From positions 1 through 64,000 of the forward strand of contig CALQSB010000006.1 in assembly GCA_943333125.1 (NCBI GenBank): a stretch of DNA of 64,000 nucleotides, written 5' to 3'. This document shows, piece by piece, positions 18,670 to 28,486 of this stretch. Below the pieces are notes generated by a model. The model had not been told where the DNA came from. It ran no database searches and was given only the letters and a program-made list of their open reading frames with translations. Position 1 is the first letter of the stretch. Every line of letters begins with the position of its first letter. The position numbers and the translations under genes were made by a program. This DNA comes from Chitinophaga pinensis (GTDB lineage: Bacteria; Bacteroidota; Bacteroidia; Chitinophagales; Chitinophagaceae).

Positions 18670-19579
18670 ATTCAGATTTTTAATTATTTTGTTGTTCATA
18701 ACAAATGTCAGTAACGCACAAGAGTTATTGGCAAGAGTAACGGTTGGTACTACAAGAGTATCCAGTAGCGTAAATAAAAATACTTTTCAAACACTGCAAA
18801 CTTCAATAATTAATTTTTTGAACAACAGGAAATGGACTTCTGATAATTATGGTTCAAATGAAAAAATAGAATGTAGTTTTATTCTTAATCTTGAATCCAC
18901 CGATGAGTTGAATGTTTATGCTGCATCATTAATTGTGCAAACAGCACGTCCTGTTTTTAATTCTTCTTATCTTTCCCCGTTAATTAATTATAAAGATGAT
19001 AATTGCACATTTAAATACATGGAGTTTCAGCAATTGGATTTCAATGAAAACAGGGTTAGCGGTAATGATCCACAAGTATCAAACCTTACCGCAGTGCTTG
19101 CGTATTATGCGTATATGATCATTGGATTTGATGCACTATCATTTGCGCCACACGGCGGAGATGTTTATTTTCAAAAAGCGCAGAACATTGTTAATAACGC
19201 ACCAGATGGAAGAAGCATCACTGGATGGAAATCATTTGACGGAGTTAGAAACCGGTATTGGCTTGCCGAAAATATTACCAACACAAGATATTCCGTAATG
19301 CAAGATATTTATTATAGTTATTATCGGTTGTGCATGGATAAATTATATGACGACGAAAAGAAAGGCAGATCTGAAATGCTTAATGTGTTGAATCAGTTGG
19401 ATGCTTTTAATAAGGAAAATCCTAACACCATGATTAATCAGTTTTTCCTTCAGGGAAAATCAACGGAACTGATAAAAATATTTTCAAAAGCTGCACCGCA
19501 AGACAAGGCAAGGGCGCTGGATATTCTTGTCAGACTGGACATTACTAACGCCAGCAAATACAACGATGAATTGAAATGA
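18653..19579 (+). CDS. DUF4835 family protein (PorD-like, possible type IX secretion factor)
   Basis: 308 aa from ATG 18653, or 305 from ATG 18662; both overlap coaBC. Signal peptide ends SNAQELLA. Conserved features of this Bacteroidota family include ECSFILNLES, VYAASLIVQTARPVFNSSY, YAYMIIGFDALSFAPHGGDVYFQKAQ and the C-terminal MLNVLNQLDAFNKENPNT. It is probably a periplasmic or outer-membrane protein. Some annotations call the family PorD and link it to type IX secretion; I consider that link tentative. Located between coaBC and a DUF4296 lipoprotein, an order I believe is common in the phylum. Confidence 0.8.
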   Translation: MFNMYKFRFLIILLFITNVSNAQELLARVTVGTTRVSSSVNKNTFQTLQTSIINFLNNRKWTSDNYGSNEKIECSFILNLESTDELNVYAASLIVQTARPVFNSSYLSPLINYKDDNCTFKYMEFQQLDFNENRVSGNDPQVSNLTAVLAYYAYMIIGFDALSFAPHGGDVYFQKAQNIVNNAPDGRSITGWKSFDGVRNRYWLAENITNTRYSVMQDIYYSYYRLCMDKLYDDEKKGRSEMLNVLNQLDAFNKENPNTMINQFFLQGKSTELIKIFSKAAPQDKARALDILVRLDITNASKYNDELK

Positions 19580-20085
19580 GATACTTTTCATCGACCTTAT
19601 TATTTTTGCTGATTTTCTCCTGCAACCACAAGGAGGGTATTCCCAATGATATTATTAAGCCTGAAAAAATGCAATTGATTTTATCGGATTTTATAAAATC
19701 GGATGTGTATACTATGGAGATTATTAAGAAGCAATCTTTAGGAAATGACACCGTTTCCAATTTAAGAATTCAACAAATTATTTTTAATCATTACAAAATA
19801 TCAAGGAATGATTTTTATAAAAGCTATCAATATTATTATATTCATCCGGAATTGATGGTTTCAGTTTTAGACAGCATTACCAAAAAACTCGATACTGCTA
19901 AGCCTTTTCAAAAAAATATGAATATTTTTCCTCCATTAAAAGAAAAGGGGAATACAGATAAAATAGAAATAAAAAAGCAAAGAGGCATAGAAGAGCATCC
20001 AATTCCTTTAAAAGAAAAATCACATCATAGATTCAATCCAAAATTATTTCACAAAAAAGCTTTAATTATAAATCCTAATGAATAA
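19576..20085 (+). CDS. DUF4296 lipoprotein
   Basis: 169 aa. Lipobox at LIFSC (Cys about 16). The conserved DUF4296 segment is [18 protein letters not shown]...[32 protein letters not shown] (about residues 28-110), a helical domain of unknown function found only in Bacteroidota lipoproteins. The C-terminal tail is basic and unstructured in appearance. Start overlaps the preceding stop (ATGA), and its stop overlaps the scoA start by 8 nt, so it is part of one tightly coupled operon. Confidence 0.82.
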   Translation: MRYFSSTLLFLLIFSCNHKEGIPNDIIKPEKMQLILSDFIKSDVYTMEIIKKQSLGNDTVSNLRIQQIIFNHYKISRNDFYKSYQYYYIHPELMVSVLDSITKKLDTAKPFQKNMNIFPPLKEKGNTDKIEIKKQRGIEEHPIPLKEKSHHRFNPKLFHKKALIINPNE

Positions 20086-20773
20086 AATTTATAAAGATGC
20101 CACTCAGGCTATTGAAGATATACATGACGGGGCAACTATTTTGCTTGGAGGTTTTGGTCTTTGCGGTATACCCGAAAATTGTATAACTGCATTGGTAAGT
20201 AAAGGGGTGAATAATCTTACCTGTATTTCTAATAACGCGGGCGTAGATGATTTTGGAATAGGCCTGATGTTGCAAAAAAAACAGGTAAAGAAAATGATTT
20301 CATCTTATGTTGGGGAAAATGCCGAGTTTGAAAGACAGCTTTTAAGTGGAGAACTTGAAGTAGAGCTTATTCCTCAAGGGACACTAGCTACTCGCTGTAT
20401 GGCTGCCGGTTATGGCATTCCTGCAATTTATACTCCTGCCGGAGTGGGTACTGAAGTAGCTCACGGCAAAGAAGTAAGAAGTTTTGACGGAAAAGAATAC
20501 CTCCTGGAAATGGCCTTTAATGCTGATTTCGCAATCGTGAAAGCATGGAAAGGGGATACTATGGGTAATCTGATTTATAAAGAAACGGCCAGAAATTTCA
20601 ACCCACTAATGGCAATGGCTGGAAAGATAACTATTGCTGAAGTGGAAGAATTGGTTGAGGCTGGAGAACTGGATCCCAATCAAATTCATACACCCGGAAT
20701 TTATGTAAACAGAATCTTTGAAGGGAAAAATTATGAAAAAAGAATTGAGCAATTAACTGTAAGGGATAGTTGA
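20078..20773 (+). CDS. scoA: 3-oxoacid CoA-transferase subunit A
   Basis: 231 aa. Contains [11 protein letters not shown] (about residues 24-34), the CoA transferase alpha signature, and [15 protein letters not shown]. With ScoB it moves CoA from succinyl-CoA to acetoacetate or a related ketoacid, feeding ketone bodies or amino-acid breakdown products into the TCA cycle. The two subunits form a heterotetramer in the cytosol. Acceptor preference is inferred from the family. Confidence 0.93.
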   Translation: MNKIYKDATQAIEDIHDGATILLGGFGLCGIPENCITALVSKGVNNLTCISNNAGVDDFGIGLMLQKKQVKKMISSYVGENAEFERQLLSGELEVELIPQGTLATRCMAAGYGIPAIYTPAGVGTEVAHGKEVRSFDGKEYLLEMAFNADFAIVKAWKGDTMGNLIYKETARNFNPLMAMAGKITIAEVEELVEAGELDPNQIHTPGIYVNRIFEGKNYEKRIEQLTVRDS

Positions 20774-20833
20774 TTATTTAAAATGTGTTTATGTTAAGTA
20801 ACAAAATTTTAAAACCCCAAACTTGAAACAAAT

Positions 20834-21490
20834 ATGGCCCTTGATAAATATCAAATTGCACAAAGAATTGCCAGAGAACTAAAAGATGGATATTATGTAA
20901 ACCTTGGTATTGGCATTCCTACTCTAGTTGCTAATTATGTTCCTCAAGGAATTGATGTGATTTTGCAAAGTGAAAATGGATTATTGGGCATGGGGCCTTT
21001 TCCAATAAAAGGAGAAGAAGATGCCGATTTAATTAATGCGGGCAAACAAACCATAACTACATTGCCAGGTTCGTCTTTTTTTGACAGCGCGATGAGCTTT
21101 GGAATGATCCGTGCGGGCAAAGTTGATCTCACCGTACTGGGCGCTATGGAAGTAAGTGAAAATGGCGACATTGCCAATTGGAAAATCCCCGGAAAAATGG
21201 TTAAAGGAATGGGGGGAGCAATGGATCTTGTTGCCAGTGCTAAAAATATTGTTGTGGCTATGATGCACACCAATCCAAAAGGGGAAAGTAAGTTATTACC
21301 CAATTGTACTTTGCCACTTACTGGTGTACGTTGTGTAAAGAAAATTGTAAGCGATCTGGCTGTTATTGAAGTAACATTAGATGGATTCAAATTACTGGAA
21401 AGAGCACCTGGCGTTAGCGTAGAAGAAATTATATCAAAAACTGCAGGAAAGCTAATTGTTGAAGGGGAAATAGAAGAAATGAAATTTTAA
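20834..21490 (+). CDS. scoB: 3-oxoacid CoA-transferase subunit B
   Basis: 218 aa. The catalytic Glu lies in QSENGLLGMGPFP (about residues 46-58), and GIGIPTLVANYVP and GAMEVSENGDIANW are conserved beta-subunit motifs. It completes the ScoAB enzyme. The 60-nt gap after scoA contains no obvious promoter. A strong bidirectional terminator follows. Confidence 0.95.
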   Translation: MALDKYQIAQRIARELKDGYYVNLGIGIPTLVANYVPQGIDVILQSENGLLGMGPFPIKGEEDADLINAGKQTITTLPGSSFFDSAMSFGMIRAGKVDLTVLGAMEVSENGDIANWKIPGKMVKGMGGAMDLVASAKNIVVAMMHTNPKGESKLLPNCTLPLTGVRCVKKIVSDLAVIEVTLDGFKLLERAPGVSVEEIISKTAGKLIVEGEIEEMKF

Positions 21491-21514
21491 ATATTCAATA
21501 AAACTTTACAAAAA

Positions 21515-21548
21515 AATAAAGCCTCATTTACTGAGGCTTTATTTTTTT
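21515..21548. terminator. Bidirectional terminator between scoB and pckA
   Basis: Perfect 12-bp stem AATAAAGCCTCA (21515-21526) with TGAGGCTTTATT (21532-21543), loop of 5 nt, A-run before and T-run after. Confidence 0.92.
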
Positions 21549-21568
21549 GTAATTGTGTTTTCTCAAAA

Positions 21569-23173
21569 CTAAATATTAGGAGCAGCTGCAAGTATTTCTT
21601 CATTTACTCCCGAAGCATATTTTTCAAAATTTTTAATGAATTGTTTTGCCAGTTCTTTTGCTTTGTGATCATAAGCTGATTTATCTGCCCATGTATTTCT
21701 TGGGTTCAATATATCAGAAGGAACATCAGGGCAGCTTAATGGCATCATCATTCCGAATACCGGATGAGGCTCGTAAGCAACATTATCTAATTGTCCTTCC
21801 AATGCTGCAGTAATCATTGCTCTGGTGTAAGAAAGTTTCATTCTGTGTCCAACACCATAAGCTCCTCCGCTCCATCCCGTATTAATCATCCATACATTTA
21901 CTTTATGTTCTTTCATTTTTTTGCCCAACATCTCTGCATATTTCCCAGGATGCAGTGGCATAAAGGGTGCACCAAAGCATGCACTGAATGTAGATTTAGG
22001 TTCTGTAACGCCGGCTTCTGTTCCCGCAACTTTAGCAGTATAACCACTGATGAACTGATACATCGCCTGTCCAGGGTTTAATTTGCTAATTGGTGGGAGA
22101 ATACCATAAGCATCTGCAGTAAGAAAGAAAATATTTTTTGGAGTTTTCCCTATTGAAGGTTCCAGTGCATTACTGATAAAAGACAAAGGATAACTCACTC
22201 TGGTGTTTTCAGTAATCTCCTTACTTGAAAAGTCGATTTTATTTGTATTCGGTATAAACGTAGTATTCTCAACTAATGCACCGGGTTTAATGGCATGGAA
22301 GATTTCAGGTTCTTTCTCTTCACTTAAATCAATTGTTTTTGCATAACATCCCCCTTCAAAATTAAAAACGCTGTCATCTGTCCATCCGTGTTCATCATCA
22401 CCAATAAGACTTCTGTGCGGATCTGCACTTAATGTTGTTTTTCCAGTACCACTCAATCCAAAGAAAATGGCAGTATCGCCGTTTTTGCCCAGATTAGCAG
22501 AGCAATGCATACTCAGCACATTTTTTTCATGAGGAAGAATATAATTCAGTATGGTAAAAATTCCTTTTTTTATTTCTCCTGTGTATCCGGTACCGCCAAT
22601 TAAAATTACTTTTCTGGTAAAACTAACCATTGCAAAATTATGTTGTCGCGTGCCATCAGTTGCTGCATCAGCCATGAAGTCGGGAGCCTGGATAATATGC
22701 CACTCGGCAGTGAATTGATCTAATTCATTTTCAGCCGGTCTTAAGAACATATTATATGCAAAAAGATTGCTCCAGGGATTTTCATTGATTACTCTGATAT
22801 TTAAACGGTACTTAGGATCTGCACAAGCATAACAATCTCTCACCCAGATTTCTTTATTAGAAAGGTAGCTGGTGATTTTATCGTACATCTTATCAAAGTA
22901 AACCGATTCAATAGGGATGTTGAAGTCATTCCAATTTACAGTGTCTTTGGTAATATCATCTTTAACTATAAATTTATCCTTTGGACTTCTTCCGGTAAAT
23001 TCTCCCGTTTTAATAATCAAAGCACCCGTGTCATTTAAAACGCCTTCTTTACGCTGTAGCGTTTGATTGATAAGCTCAGCAGGAGCAGTCTGGTAATGAA
23101 TGGTATTGCTGGTTTTTAAACCGATTTCTGCTAATGCATTAAGCGGAGCTTCATTTAAAGTTGTAAGGGCCAT
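21569..23173 (-). CDS. pckA: ATP-dependent phosphoenolpyruvate carboxykinase
   Basis: 534 aa, typical of ATP-type PckA. Motifs: GEFTGRSPKDKF (substrate site, about residues 57-68), the kinase-1a P-loop GLSGTGKTTLSAD (about 237-249), IGDDEHGW (kinase-2), and NTRVSYPL. It makes phosphoenolpyruvate from oxaloacetate for gluconeogenesis or runs in reverse during anaplerosis. An exact TACCTTTG promoter element lies 27 nt before the ATG. Divergent from pepP. Confidence 0.97.
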   Translation of the reverse strand: MALTTLNEAPLNALAEIGLKTSNTIHYQTAPAELINQTLQRKEGVLNDTGALIIKTGEFTGRSPKDKFIVKDDITKDTVNWNDFNIPIESVYFDKMYDKITSYLSNKEIWVRDCYACADPKYRLNIRVINENPWSNLFAYNMFLRPAENELDQFTAEWHIIQAPDFMADAATDGTRQHNFAMVSFTRKVILIGGTGYTGEIKKGIFTILNYILPHEKNVLSMHCSANLGKNGDTAIFFGLSGTGKTTLSADPHRSLIGDDEHGWTDDSVFNFEGGCYAKTIDLSEEKEPEIFHAIKPGALVENTTFIPNTNKIDFSSKEITENTRVSYPLSFISNALEPSIGKTPKNIFFLTADAYGILPPISKLNPGQAMYQFISGYTAKVAGTEAGVTEPKSTFSACFGAPFMPLHPGKYAEMLGKKMKEHKVNVWMINTGWSGGAYGVGHRMKLSYTRAMITAALEGQLDNVAYEPHPVFGMMMPLSCPDVPSDILNPRNTWADKSAYDHKAKELAKQFIKNFEKYASGVNEEILAAAPNI

Positions 23174-23200
23174 ATTAAAGGTTGTAGTTTAGTTCTCGAA

Positions 23201-23208
23201 CAAAGGTA
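23201..23208 (-). promoter_or_regulatory. -7 element for pckA
   Basis: TACCTTTG on the minus strand matches TANNTTTG and ends 27 nt before the pckA ATG. Confidence 0.55.
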
Positions 23209-23362
23209 ATCATCCATAAACTATAATGAAATTCAAAAACAAGCTAAAAAATTAACGAAATTCCAAAAATGTATTTTAATGTTCGTAAATATTTAATATC
23301 ATCTAAAATTCGTTCAGTGAGATTTACCAAAAGGGGATTAATGTTAAACAATGATTATTTTT

Positions 23363-23385
23363 CTAAAAAAAGTTACTTTTTTTAG
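23363..23385. other. A/T-rich perfect palindrome in the pckA-pepP divergent region
   Basis: CTAAAAAAAG (23363-23372), TTA, CTTTTTTTAG (23376-23385) forms a perfect 10-bp stem about 70 nt before pepP. It could be a regulator site or a hairpin; the genes diverge so a terminator makes little sense. Confidence 0.4.
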
Positions 23386-23457
23386 GGTCATTTAGGATGT
23401 TGGATAATAATGTATCTTGTAGCCCATTTATTACTACCTTCTCAAAAAAAATAAGAA

Positions 23458-24747
23458 ATGAAATATCTTCCTTTAAATCCTGAAATTTTCAACAATAACA
23501 GGAGCCGTTTTATCGAAAAAATGGAAAAAAACTCCATTGCCATTTTTAACAGCAATGACGAATTGCCTACCAATGCGGATCAAGTGTATAAATTCAAGCA
23601 AAACTCCGATATCATCTGGTTAACAGGTATTGATCAAGAAGACACCATGCTTATTCTTTTTCCTGATAACCCAGATCCTAAATTCAGAGAAGTACTGGTT
23701 TTGGTGAGGCCTAATGAAATTAAAGAAAAATGGGATGGCCACAGACTGAGAAAAACTGAAGCACAGGCTATTTCCGGTATTCAAACTATTATTTGGCTCG
23801 ATACTTTGGAAGGATATTTACAACCCTGGATTCACTGGTCGGATTCGATTTATTTAAACACCAATGAAAATGACAGAAAATCAAATCTGATTCAGGTTAG
23901 AGATTACAGATATGCCCTAATGATGAAAGAACGTTTCCCTTTACATCAATACAAACGCAGCGCTAAAATCTTAAAAGAGTTAAGATCAATTAAAACATCA
24001 CAGGAAATTGAAGTGATGCAAAAAGCGATTGACATAACTGATAATACATTCAGACGCTTATTGAAATTTGTTAAGCCCGGTGTAATGGAATATGAAATTG
24101 AAGCAGAAATATATCATTCATTTTTATCACAAAGAGCAACGGGGCCTGCGTATGGCTCAATTATTGCAAGTGGCGACAGAGCCAGGACTTTACATTATGT
24201 TGAAAATAATAAAGAATGTAAAGAAGGAGAATTGTTGCTGATGGACTTTGGTGCGGAATATGGAAATTATTGCGCCGATTTAACCAGAACAATTCCTGTG
24301 AGCGGAAAATTTACACGTCGTCAAAAAACAGTTTACAATGCTTGTTTACATTTACATCATTATGCCGTGGGAATTTTAAAGCCAGGCATCAGTATCATTG
24401 ATTATACCCATAAAATAGGGGATGAAGCAACAATTGTTTTTCAAAAAATCGGATTGTTGCGCAAGTCGGAAATTAAAAATGAGGATCCTGAAAACAGAGC
24501 CTTTGCGAAATATCTGTATCATGGCATTTCACATCACTTAGGGATAGACGTCCATGACTTAGGAACAAGAACAACTCCAATAAAAGCCGGAATGGTATTT
24601 ACTATTGAACCAGGCATCTATATTGAAGAAGAACAAATGGGAATCAGAATAGAAAATAATTTCTGGGTAACTAAAAATGGAAATAAGGATTTAATGAAAA
24701 ATATTCCCATTACGGTAGAGGAAATTGAATCCTTTATGAAAAAATAA
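23458..24747 (+). CDS. pepP: Xaa-Pro aminopeptidase (M24B, aminopeptidase P family)
   Basis: 429 aa. N-terminal creatinase-like domain (residues 1-170, with WLTGIDQEDTMLILFP) and a C-terminal pita-bread domain. The two-metal ligands are visible: Asp in LLMDFGAEYGNYCADLTRT (two Asp), His in HGISHHLGIDVHD, Glu in FTIEPGIYI and Glu in GIRIENNF. It removes N-terminal residues before proline. Operon-like with pssA, 33 nt downstream. Confidence 0.93.
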   Translation: MKYLPLNPEIFNNNRSRFIEKMEKNSIAIFNSNDELPTNADQVYKFKQNSDIIWLTGIDQEDTMLILFPDNPDPKFREVLVLVRPNEIKEKWDGHRLRKTEAQAISGIQTIIWLDTLEGYLQPWIHWSDSIYLNTNENDRKSNLIQVRDYRYALMMKERFPLHQYKRSAKILKELRSIKTSQEIEVMQKAIDITDNTFRRLLKFVKPGVMEYEIEAEIYHSFLSQRATGPAYGSIIASGDRARTLHYVENNKECKEGELLLMDFGAEYGNYCADLTRTIPVSGKFTRRQKTVYNACLHLHHYAVGILKPGISIIDYTHKIGDEATIVFQKIGLLRKSEIKNEDPENRAFAKYLYHGISHHLGIDVHDLGTRTTPIKAGMVFTIEPGIYIEEEQMGIRIENNFWVTKNGNKDLMKNIPITVEEIESFMKK

Positions 24748-24780
24748 TTTTCAGCATTTTCTATTTAATTTTTTTATCGA

Positions 24781-25545
24781 ATGAAGCAGGTTCCTAATTT
24801 ATTTACTTTACTGAATTTAATTTTTGGCTGTCTGGCTATAGTCTTTATTCTTCAAAATGGAATTGCAATTCAATACAACGCAGAAGGTACGCAGTTCGTA
24901 GATATCCCGGAGAAAATATGGATGGCTTCTTTGTTTATCGGATTGGCAGGAGTCGTTGATTTTCTGGATGGATTTGTTGCCCGTTTATTTAAGGCTACAT
25001 CCGAAATGGGAGAACAGCTCGACTCTCTAGCCGATGTAGTTAGTTTTGGCGTCGCCCCTTCAATGATAATTTTTCAGTTATTAAGAATGAGTTTTGCTTC
25101 GGCTCAAGAAGGTATTGAAGTTTCTTATCTGTTGCTTTTTCCTTCGTTTTTTATTGCTGCTGCAGCTGCTTATCGGCTGGCTAAATTTAATATCGATAAA
25201 ACGCAAAAAACAATTTTTAAAGGAGTGCCTACCCCAGCTGTTGGTATGCTGATTGCTTCTTTCCCCCTTATTTATTGGTATTCAAATAATGAAGTAATTA
25301 TAAATCTGTTGCTGAATAAATGGTTTTTATATTCAGTAATCATTTTTCTTTGCTGGCTGATGGTGAGCAATCTCTCAATCATGTCACTTAAATTCAAAAA
25401 TCTGAATCCTAAAACGAATATTCACATTTACACTTTGTTGATAGCCTCGGTTATTTTTATATTGACATTACACTGGATGGCGGTGCCCTTGATATTTATC
25501 AGTTATATTATTTTATCTTTGGTGTTCAAAAATAAATTATCATGA
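24781..25545 (+). CDS. pssA: CDP-diacylglycerol-serine O-phosphatidyltransferase
   Basis: 254 aa integral membrane protein with about six to eight hydrophobic helices. The CDP-alcohol phosphotransferase motif DGx2ARx8Gx3Dx3D is exact: DGFVARLFKATSEMGEQL followed by DSLAD (about residues 63-85). It produces phosphatidylserine, the precursor of phosphatidylethanolamine. Its stop overlaps the purS start by 4 nt. Confidence 0.94.
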   Translation: MKQVPNLFTLLNLIFGCLAIVFILQNGIAIQYNAEGTQFVDIPEKIWMASLFIGLAGVVDFLDGFVARLFKATSEMGEQLDSLADVVSFGVAPSMIIFQLLRMSFASAQEGIEVSYLLLFPSFFIAAAAAYRLAKFNIDKTQKTIFKGVPTPAVGMLIASFPLIYWYSNNEVIINLLLNKWFLYSVIIFLCWLMVSNLSIMSLKFKNLNPKTNIHIYTLLIASVIFILTLHWMAVPLIFISYIILSLVFKNKLS

Positions 25546-25787
25546 ATTATACGGCGCAGATAAAAGTGATGCCATTAAAAGATTTATTAGATCCTCAGGG
25601 CAAAGCAGTTTTAGGCGGATTACATAATTTAGGAATGAAGCCCATTGCAGATGTTCGTATTGGAAAACATATCGACCTTCAAATCAATGCTGAAAGCAAA
25701 GAAGAAGCTCTTCAAATTGCCACAGAAGCAGCTACGAAATTACTTGCCAATCAGGTGATGGAAATTTTTGAAGTTGCTATATTGTAA
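25542..25787 (+). CDS. purS: Phosphoribosylformylglycinamidine synthase subunit PurS
   Basis: 81 aa, normal for PurS. Motifs: KVMPLKDLLDPQGKAV (about residues 8-23), LGMKPIADVRIGKHIDL (about 30-46) and a C-terminal MEIFEVAIL. PurS bridges PurL and PurQ in purine synthesis. No purL or purQ is encoded nearby; the gene is coupled by ATGA overlap to pssA, so its position is unusual in terms of pathway but the identity is clear. Confidence 0.88.
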   Translation: MNYTAQIKVMPLKDLLDPQGKAVLGGLHNLGMKPIADVRIGKHIDLQINAESKEEALQIATEAATKLLANQVMEIFEVAIL

Positions 25788-25830
25788 TTTGTATTTTTAT
25801 TTCCGCTTTCTTTAATTTATTTAATAAAGC

Positions 25831-26496
25831 ATGCTTTATCTTATACCTTCTCCCATTGGCAATCTTTCGGATATTACCATCAGAGCAATTGAGCTTTTGA
25901 AAAGCGCTGATCTAATCCTCGCTGAAGACACACGCACATCGTCTGTTTTATTAAACCATTATCAGATTCATAAACCGCTTTCCTCTTATCATCAGCATAA
26001 TGAACACAAAGTAGTTAGTCATCTTGTAGATCAGATGAAATCAGGTAAAACAATCGCTTTGCTTACTGATGCGGGAACTCCTGGTATCAGCGATCCCGCG
26101 TATTTGCTGGTGAAAGCCTGTATAGAAAGTAATGTTGAAGTCAATTGTCTTCCGGGTGCAACAGCATTTGTTCCCGCATTAGTTAATAGTGGTTTGCCAA
26201 CGAATTCTTTTTGTTTTGAAGGATTCCTGCCTTTGAAAAAAGGGCGTCAGACATTAATGAAAAAACTAGCTATAGAAGAAAGAACAATGATATTCTATGA
26301 AAGTCCGATGAGGTTGGTTAAAACTTTAAGTCTGTTTATTGAATATTTTGGTGCCGAAAGAAAATGCAGTGTCAGCAGAGAGCTTACCAAAAAATTTGAA
26401 GAAAATAAAAGAGGGACTTTGCAGGAAGTACATGACTATTTTAATTCAAAATCAGTTAAGGGAGAGATTGTAATTGTGGTAGAAGGGATTCATTAA
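25831..26496 (+). CDS. rsmI: RsmI-like 16S rRNA 2'-O-methyltransferase (tetrapyrrole methylase fold)
   Basis: 221 aa, somewhat shorter than E. coli RsmI and lacking its C-terminal extension. Motifs: IPSPIGNLSDIT (about residues 4-15), LAEDTRTSSVLL, LLTDAGTPGISDP, GATAFVPAL and FEGFLP, then IFYESPMRL. The family methylates C1402 ribose in the ribosomal decoding centre using S-adenosylmethionine. Separate from rsmG, which lies 2 kb downstream on the other strand. Confidence 0.9.
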   Translation: MLYLIPSPIGNLSDITIRAIELLKSADLILAEDTRTSSVLLNHYQIHKPLSSYHQHNEHKVVSHLVDQMKSGKTIALLTDAGTPGISDPAYLLVKACIESNVEVNCLPGATAFVPALVNSGLPTNSFCFEGFLPLKKGRQTLMKKLAIEERTMIFYESPMRLVKTLSLFIEYFGAERKCSVSRELTKKFEENKRGTLQEVHDYFNSKSVKGEIVIVVEGIH

Positions 26497-26551
26497 TATT
26501 GTCTGGTTGATTTTTTTAAAATGATTATAATAGCATTAAAATATTTTTCAC

Positions 26552-28483
26552 ATGAAGCACATTTTCTTAATCCTTATTTCTTATTTCTTATTTATAATTC
26601 CTTCTCAAGGTCAAAGTCAAAGATGGCAGCAGTCGGTGAAATACACGATGAATATTGATGTGGATACACTCGCTAATCAATTTAAAGGAAAACAAAAACT
26701 GATCTATCAAAACAACTCCAATGATAAACTCGACAGGGTGTTTTATCATTTATACTGGAATGCCTTTCAGCCCAATAGCAGCATGGATGTTAGGAGCAGA
26801 GAGCTGGGAAAGAAATTGGTTAATGGTCGTCAGGATTGGGATGGAAGAGTGAAAGACAGAATATTAAATCTAAAAGAAACTGAAATCGGATATCAGAAGA
26901 TTGTTTCTTTAAAAATGAATGGGGTTCCCCAGAAATTTATATATCATGAAACTATACTTGAAGTAAATTTAACGACACCCATTTTGCCTAAAACTTCTGT
27001 AGTTTTTGATATGGAATTTGAAGCACAGATTCCTTTACAGGTAAGAAGAAGTGGCAGAGATAATCCGCAAACAGGTGTTCGTTACAGTATGAGTCAGTGG
27101 TATCCCAAGTTATGTGAATACGATTATGAAGGCTGGCATCCTACACCATATGTGGCCAGAGAATTTTATGGGGTATGGGGCGATTTTGACGTCACTATAA
27201 ATATTGACAAATCATATAAGCTTGGCGGAACGGGAGTTTTGGTAAATGCCAGTGAAATAGGCTGGGGATATGATAAACCGGAAACTGAATTAAAGCCTTG
27301 TTTAACTTCAAAAAGAAGCTGGCATTTCAAAGGCGAAAATATCCATGATTTTGTTTGGGCTGCAGATCCCGATTATAAACACCTTACCAAAAAAGTGGCT
27401 AACGGACCTATGCTTCATGTTATTTATAATGATGTTCCAAATGATAAATACAATGACAGCTTATGGATTAAAGTGGCAGATGCCGCAGTAAAAGTTTTGC
27501 CGTTTATTGAAAAGAATTTTGGAAAATATCCATATCCTCAATATTCGTTTATCCATGGAGGTGATGGGGGTATGGAATATCCAATGGCGACGTTGATAAG
27601 CGGCCCTTCTTTAGGAACTGTTTTTCATGAATGGATGCACAGCTGGTATCAGATGATGCTGGGGACCAATGAAAGTCTTTATGCTTGGATGGACGAGGGT
27701 TTTACCAGTTTTGCAGAAGATCTGGTTACTAAGTTTTACAACAACAGATCTTCGGTGATGGAATACAAAGATGCAGCTGAAAAAGATCCCAAAAATGAAG
27801 AGTTGAAAAACCTGATCGCTTCATTGCCCGAAGATCATTCCGGTTCTTATGCCAGCTATTTCGCTTTGGTGAAGAGCAAGCTGGAAGAACCGATGTGCAC
27901 TCATGCCGATCATTACAATACAAATTTTTCCTATAGTATTAATTCATATTCCAAAGGCGAAATTTTTCTAGAGCAGCTGGGTTATATAATCGGATCGGCC
28001 TTAAGAGATAAAGTGTTGTTGCAATACTATAAAGAATGGAGGTTTAAACATCCCAATGCCGAAGATTTTATCAGAATCGCTGAAAATACAAGTGGAATAA
28101 AACTTGATTGGTACAAAGAATATTGGGTCCATTCCACAAAGTCAATTGATTACAGTATTGATAGTCTTTGGGAAGAAAACGGCATGTCTAAAATCAGATT
28201 GAAAAGAATTGGCAATATGCCTATGCCGGTTGATTTACAATTAACATTTAAAGACGGCACTTCAGAGATGCATTCCATTCCACTTAATTTAATGTATGGC
28301 TCCAAACTTCCTGAAAATAAAAATATACCCACTACTACAGAAGAAGAATGGAGATGGACACATCCCACTTATGTAGTCAGTTTTAAAAGAAGACTTACTG
28401 ATTTGAAAAAGGCAGAAGTTGATCCATCCAAACGTATGGCTGATGTGGACAGAAAAAATAATGGAATAGAATTAAACTGGTAA
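26552..28483 (+). CDS. M1-family zinc metallopeptidase, exported
   Basis: 643 aa. Signal peptide ends SQGQS. The zinc-binding HEWMH lies at residues 359-363 with the third ligand Glu382 in DEGFTSFAE, exactly 19 residues after His363 as in M1 peptidases. The substrate-recognition motif is GGMEYP (normally GxMEN). An N-terminal beta-domain precedes it. Probably a periplasmic or secreted aminopeptidase. It converges with rsmG with only 3 nt between the stops. Confidence 0.92.
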   Translation: MKHIFLILISYFLFIIPSQGQSQRWQQSVKYTMNIDVDTLANQFKGKQKLIYQNNSNDKLDRVFYHLYWNAFQPNSSMDVRSRELGKKLVNGRQDWDGRVKDRILNLKETEIGYQKIVSLKMNGVPQKFIYHETILEVNLTTPILPKTSVVFDMEFEAQIPLQVRRSGRDNPQTGVRYSMSQWYPKLCEYDYEGWHPTPYVAREFYGVWGDFDVTINIDKSYKLGGTGVLVNASEIGWGYDKPETELKPCLTSKRSWHFKGENIHDFVWAADPDYKHLTKKVANGPMLHVIYNDVPNDKYNDSLWIKVADAAVKVLPFIEKNFGKYPYPQYSFIHGGDGGMEYPMATLISGPSLGTVFHEWMHSWYQMMLGTNESLYAWMDEGFTSFAEDLVTKFYNNRSSVMEYKDAAEKDPKNEELKNLIASLPEDHSGSYASYFALVKSKLEEPMCTHADHYNTNFSYSINSYSKGEIFLEQLGYIIGSALRDKVLLQYYKEWRFKHPNAEDFIRIAENTSGIKLDWYKEYWVHSTKSIDYSIDSLWEENGMSKIRLKRIGNMPMPVDLQLTFKDGTSEMHSIPLNLMYGSKLPENKNIPTTTEEEWRWTHPTYVVSFKRRLTDLKKAEVDPSKRMADVDRKNNGIELNW

Positions 28484-28486
28484 GAA

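Noticed and set aside
20944-21390. 148-codon open frame opposite scoB
   Set aside because: Shadow of a conserved enzyme gene; no ribosome-binding context and low-complexity composition.
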